From: an uncultured Ignavibacteriota bacterium
GTDB lineage: Bacteria > Bacteroidota > Ignavibacteria > Tepidaquicellales > Tepidaquicellaceae
Assembly (NCBI GenBank): GCA_937983305.1
Contig: CALKAJ010000398.1
Location: forward strand, 1 to 9,359
Length of the DNA stretch: 9,359 nt
Reading direction: 5' to 3'
A program made the position numbers and the translations under genes. The notes beneath the pieces are model-generated. The model saw only the letters and a list, made by a program, of their open reading frames with translations, was not told where the DNA came from and did no database searches. This document shows positions 6,988 through 9,359 of the stretch, in pieces (the stretch's first letter is position 1; every line of letters begins with the position of its first letter).

Positions 6988-7965
6988 ATGAATAAAATAT
7001 TAGTTTTCATAAAAAAGCACAAATTATTTATCCCTGTTGTAATTTTAATTTTTACATCGCTGGTATATTTTTCGATTTTTAAAGGAGAAGATATTTACAC
7101 ATCCGGCAATAATAAATTTAAGATGCAGGCTGATACTCTTTTTTCAAAAAATTACGCAGAAAATTTGATAATTAATGATGCATTAAAGAATATACTATTC
7201 ATTCAGGACAAGATGTATAATTGGGTTAATATTTTTGATATTATTCTTCTGAATATTAACAATATCAGGATAAAAAATTCAGAAAGAGAAGGCGATATTA
7301 TAACGGATATTTCTCAGTTACGCAAACCAAAATTTTCATTCAGGAGGGGCAATATTGACGCTATTGTAGAAAAATTCGGTGATTTGATTATCGAGCATTG
7401 CAACTCATATAATCTGGATTGGAGACTTATTTTAGCCATTATACATCAGGAATCATATTTTGATTCAAATGCAGTATCAAGAGCCGGAGCATTTGGATTA
7501 ATGCAGATTATGCCAAGAACCGGGCTCGGACTTCAATCGCAACTGCAACTTGAAGATACAAGGACTCCAAAAAATAATTTAATTGCAGGAATGTACTATT
7601 ATGCCTCTCTTGTAGGAAGCTTTGAGCAATTTGGTGATGACAAATACAAATTTGCTTTAATGGCTTATAACGCCGGTCTTTCAAGGGTAATTGATGTGAT
7701 GACCATTGCTTCGTATTACGGGAAAGATTATAAAAAGTGGGAAGAAATCAAAGAATATTTACCAATGTTATCTTCTGCATACGATACGGTACATACTCAA
7801 GTCTGGCAAAACTCTAAAAGGCCAACAGGAGGAATATTAAATAACTGGAAAGAACCATATAACTATGTTGAATACATAAGCTTTTATTGGGAAGAGTATA
7901 AGAAAATACTTCCGCCTAATTTGAAAGAAGAAAAGAAAAAAGAGAAAAAGAAAAAAAAGAAATAA
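6988..7965 (+). CDS. Membrane-anchored lytic transglycosylase, SLT family
   Basis: This enzyme cuts the glycan strands of peptidoglycan with formation of 1,6-anhydro-MurNAc ends. The 325-residue protein has one N-terminal membrane anchor (about 12-31) after a basic start, a linker region of unknown structure (about 35-115), and a Slt70-type (GH23) domain at about 130-275. That domain shows HQESYFDSNAVS at 153-164, with E155 as the catalytic acid, then GLMQIMP at 170-176 and ALMAYNAG at 223-230. The C-terminus is a run of lysines (KKKEKKKKKK) coded by nearly pure A. I start the gene at ATG 6988 because the basic MNKILVFIKKHK followed by the anchor is a natural N-terminus. An open frame extends further left to 6745, but that part is antisense to the sigma gene. 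Its TAA stop directly abuts the comF stop on the other strand. Confidence 0.93.
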   Translation: MNKILVFIKKHKLFIPVVILIFTSLVYFSIFKGEDIYTSGNNKFKMQADTLFSKNYAENLIINDALKNILFIQDKMYNWVNIFDIILLNINNIRIKNSEREGDIITDISQLRKPKFSFRRGNIDAIVEKFGDLIIEHCNSYNLDWRLILAIIHQESYFDSNAVSRAGAFGLMQIMPRTGLGLQSQLQLEDTRTPKNNLIAGMYYYASLVGSFEQFGDDKYKFALMAYNAGLSRVIDVMTIASYYGKDYKKWEEIKEYLPMLSSAYDTVHTQVWQNSKRPTGGILNNWKEPYNYVEYISFYWEEYKKILPPNLKEEKKKEKKKKKK

Positions 7966-8685
7966 TCAGCTTTTTACAACAGCAGAGGTAAGTACTAATA
8001 TCTCTCCGATGCCGCCTTTCTTTAGTACAGAGATTGCCTCTTTAAGAGTACTTCCCGAAGTAATTACATCATCAACAAGAATTGCATTAACTCCGTTAAG
8101 TTTATTTACAAATCGGGGATTAAAAATAAATGCATTTTTCATATTTTTTTTCCTCTCTTCGAAAGAAAGTTTTGTTTGAGTTTGGGTTTTTTTAACTCGG
8201 ATTAATAAATTCTTAGTAATTTCAATATCTGTGTTTGATGTAACGCCTTTGCAGATATAATCGGATTGATTATATCCGCGTTCTCTTTTTTTAGTTTCAT
8301 GAAGAGGTATCGGAACGCAAATATGAAATTTGTCCTGAATATTGACACCAAGTTTTTTCAATTCTGATTTTAAATATTCTCCGAGGAATATACCGATATT
8401 TTTCATACCCTTATATTTCATCTCGTGAATTACTGTTTGTACAGGACCATCATTTCAAAATGCAAAAACAGAGAAACTTAATTTCAGCCCGGTTTTTTCC
8501 CGCATTGCTATTAAGTCTTCCCCGGTTGCTCTTTCCAGCAATGAAATTTTTTCGTCAAGAATATATGAATTGGAATTACTTTCGGGTATTTTCAAACCGG
8601 ATAAAATACAAACTTTAGGATATACGAAATCTGAAATACCTGATATTAAATTAACAACCGGACCGGTAATATTTCCGAATTTCAT
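7966..8685 (-). pseudogene. comF: comF-family phosphoribosyltransferase interrupted by one in-frame TGA
   Basis: Two open stretches in the same frame, 8685-8458 and 8454-7966, together form one ComF-like protein of about 239 codons, the normal family length. They are separated only by a TGA at 8457-8455 (codon 77). Across the break the reading is FSVFAF, stop, NDGPVQTVIHEMKYKG, which is continuous family sequence with no frame change. The downstream part holds RERGYNQSD (codons 134-142) and the PRPP-binding loop ILVDDVITSGST (202-213). The N-terminal region, DFVYPKVCILSGLKI, has a single Cys where many ComF proteins have a zinc ribbon. ComF proteins assist DNA uptake in naturally competent bacteria, but many are of unknown role. 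The ATG overlaps the crtI stop by one base (TAATG). A shorter product could reinitiate at ATG 8421. The TGA may be a real nonsense mutation or an assembly error near the contig end. Confidence 0.8.
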
Positions 8686-9313
8686 TATTCGGGAAACTTT
8701 TCAATAATTAATTTCTCTACAATTTTTGCTGAACTTAATACTCCGGGCAATCCGGCTCCGGGGTGTGTTCCTGCCCCGCAAAAATAAAGATTTTCAATAT
8801 CTTCACTTTCATTGTGCGGTCTCATAAACGCGGATTGCATAAGAATTGGTTCAACTGAAAACGCACTGCCAAGATATGAGTTTAATGAGTTTAGAAAATA
8901 TTCGGGAGTTACAAAAAATTCAGTTACAATATTTTCTTTTAACTCAGGCATATAATGCTTTTCTAAGTAACTCAAAATTTTATCTTTGTAGGTTTCTCCT
9001 TCTTCTTTCCAGTTTGTTTTAGATAGGAGATTTGGAACAGGGGAGAGAACGTAAAAGCAGTCATGATTTTCCGGTGCTACTGAAGTATCGCTTGCAGAAG
9101 GGCGGTGTAAATACAATGAAAAATCATCACTTAGACTATATTTATTAAAAACTTCATTAAGCAATTCTTTATAGGTTTTCCCAAATATAATTGAGTGATG
9201 AGGAATATTTTCGTATTTCTTTTTTGTTCCAAAATAAATCACAAATAGAGACATACTGTGTTTATAAGAATCAATTTTTTTATCGGTATTCTTTTTTCTG
9301 AATAAAGAATTGA
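8685..9313 (-). CDS. crtI: Phytoene desaturase CrtI, C-terminal part (truncated by contig end)
   Basis: About 209 residues of a FAD-dependent carotenoid desaturase remain of an expected 490-510. Visible family segments are HHSIIFGKTYKELLNEVF, then RPSASDTSVAPENHDCFYVLSPVPNL, and near the end the FAD-binding YFCGAGTHPGAGLPGVLSSAK. The wording SDTSVAPE and YVLSPVPNL fits bacterial CrtI, which introduces double bases of unsaturation into phytoene on the way to lycopene, better than CrtD-like relatives; CrtN-like activity cannot be excluded. The Rossmann N-terminus is missing because genuine sequence stops at 9313. An apparent longer reading to 9347 is adapter, not protein. The TAA stop overlaps the comF ATG by one base, suggesting translational coupling. 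Other carotenoid genes would be expected to the right, beyond the contig. Confidence 0.92.
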
Positions 9314-9359
9314 AGATCGGAAGAGCACACGTCTGAACTCCAGTCACGAATCACCATCT
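9314..9359. other. Illumina TruSeq adapter with index (contaminant, not genomic)
   Basis: The sequence from 9314 begins AGATCGGAAGAGC and continues through the TruSeq read-1 adapter to CAGTCAC at 9341-9347. An eight-base index GAATCACC follows at 9348-9355, then ATCT, the start of the P7 segment. Translated on the minus strand it gives MTGVQTCALPI, a well-known artefact peptide in databases. The true contig ends at about 9313. Confidence 0.98.

Noticed and set aside
6984..6989. TATAAT as a -10 box for the transglycosylase gene
   Set aside because: It overlaps the ATG start codon, so transcription would begin inside the gene. In DNA this AT-rich such hexamers are expected by chance.
8455..8457. 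Selenocysteine or genetic-code change at the comF TGA
   Set aside because: The position is not a conserved Cys in ComF, no convincing SECIS-like hairpin is seen just downstream, and no other gene in the window has an internal TGA.
9314..9347. N-terminal peptide MTGVQTCALPIF as part of the crtI product
   Set aside because: It is the translation of the Illumina adapter, not genomic sequence.

Overview
This window is AT-rich DNA from a bacterium, probably a member of the FCB group near Ignavibacteria, Chlorobi or Kapabacteria. That placement is inferred from gene content, not from a search. The evidence is the compact cluster ileS, lysine-tailed DksA-like gene, lspA; an Alvin-type ferredoxin with the long inter-cluster insert typical of the Bacteroidetes side; a eukaryote-like (type 2) isoleucyl-tRNA synthetase; and ten TAA stops out of eleven genes. 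Several genes carry clear Shine-Dalgarno sequences, which is less usual for core Bacteroidetes. The right edge is not biological: the last 46 bases are Illumina TruSeq adapter plus index, so the window ends at the end of an assembly contig, probably a metagenome bin.

Layout from left to right. Bases 2-112 (+) are the C-terminus of a SpoIIE/RsbU-like PP2C phosphatase. At 189-521 (+) lies a 2[4Fe-4S] ferredoxin, followed by a bidirectional terminator that also serves the convergent operon. On the minus strand, read from right to left, come an ECF sigma factor (6869-6276), its overlapping membrane anti-sigma factor (6283-5576), a small exported Spy/CpxP-like protein (5571-5137), then ileS (5082-1930), a DksA/TraR zinc-finger protein with a histone-H1-like lysine tail (1925-1224), and lspA (1216-584). 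Divergent from the sigma factor is a membrane-anchored lytic transglycosylase (6988-7965, +). Its stop codon directly abuts the stop of a minus-strand pair: crtI (3' part, 9313-8685) and a comF-family phosphoribosyltransferase (8685-7966) broken by one in-frame TGA.

How the parts may work together. The sigma, anti-sigma and Spy-like genes look like a self-contained envelope-stress module. A candidate ECF-type promoter (AAACC, 17 bases, GTCTAA) sits directly upstream of the sigma gene. The neighbouring lytic transglycosylase and LspA also act in the cell envelope, although ileS and lspA are housekeeping. The crtI remnant shows that the organism makes carotenoids.

The most noteworthy point is in IleRS: its class I signature is G-I-H-H (residues 55-58) rather than H-x-G-H. 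This swapped form is associated with extreme resistance to mupirocin. I see no undescribed multi-gene system. No RNA gene, CRISPR array, insertion sequence or integration site was recognised, and no gene-free stretch exceeds about 120 bases.
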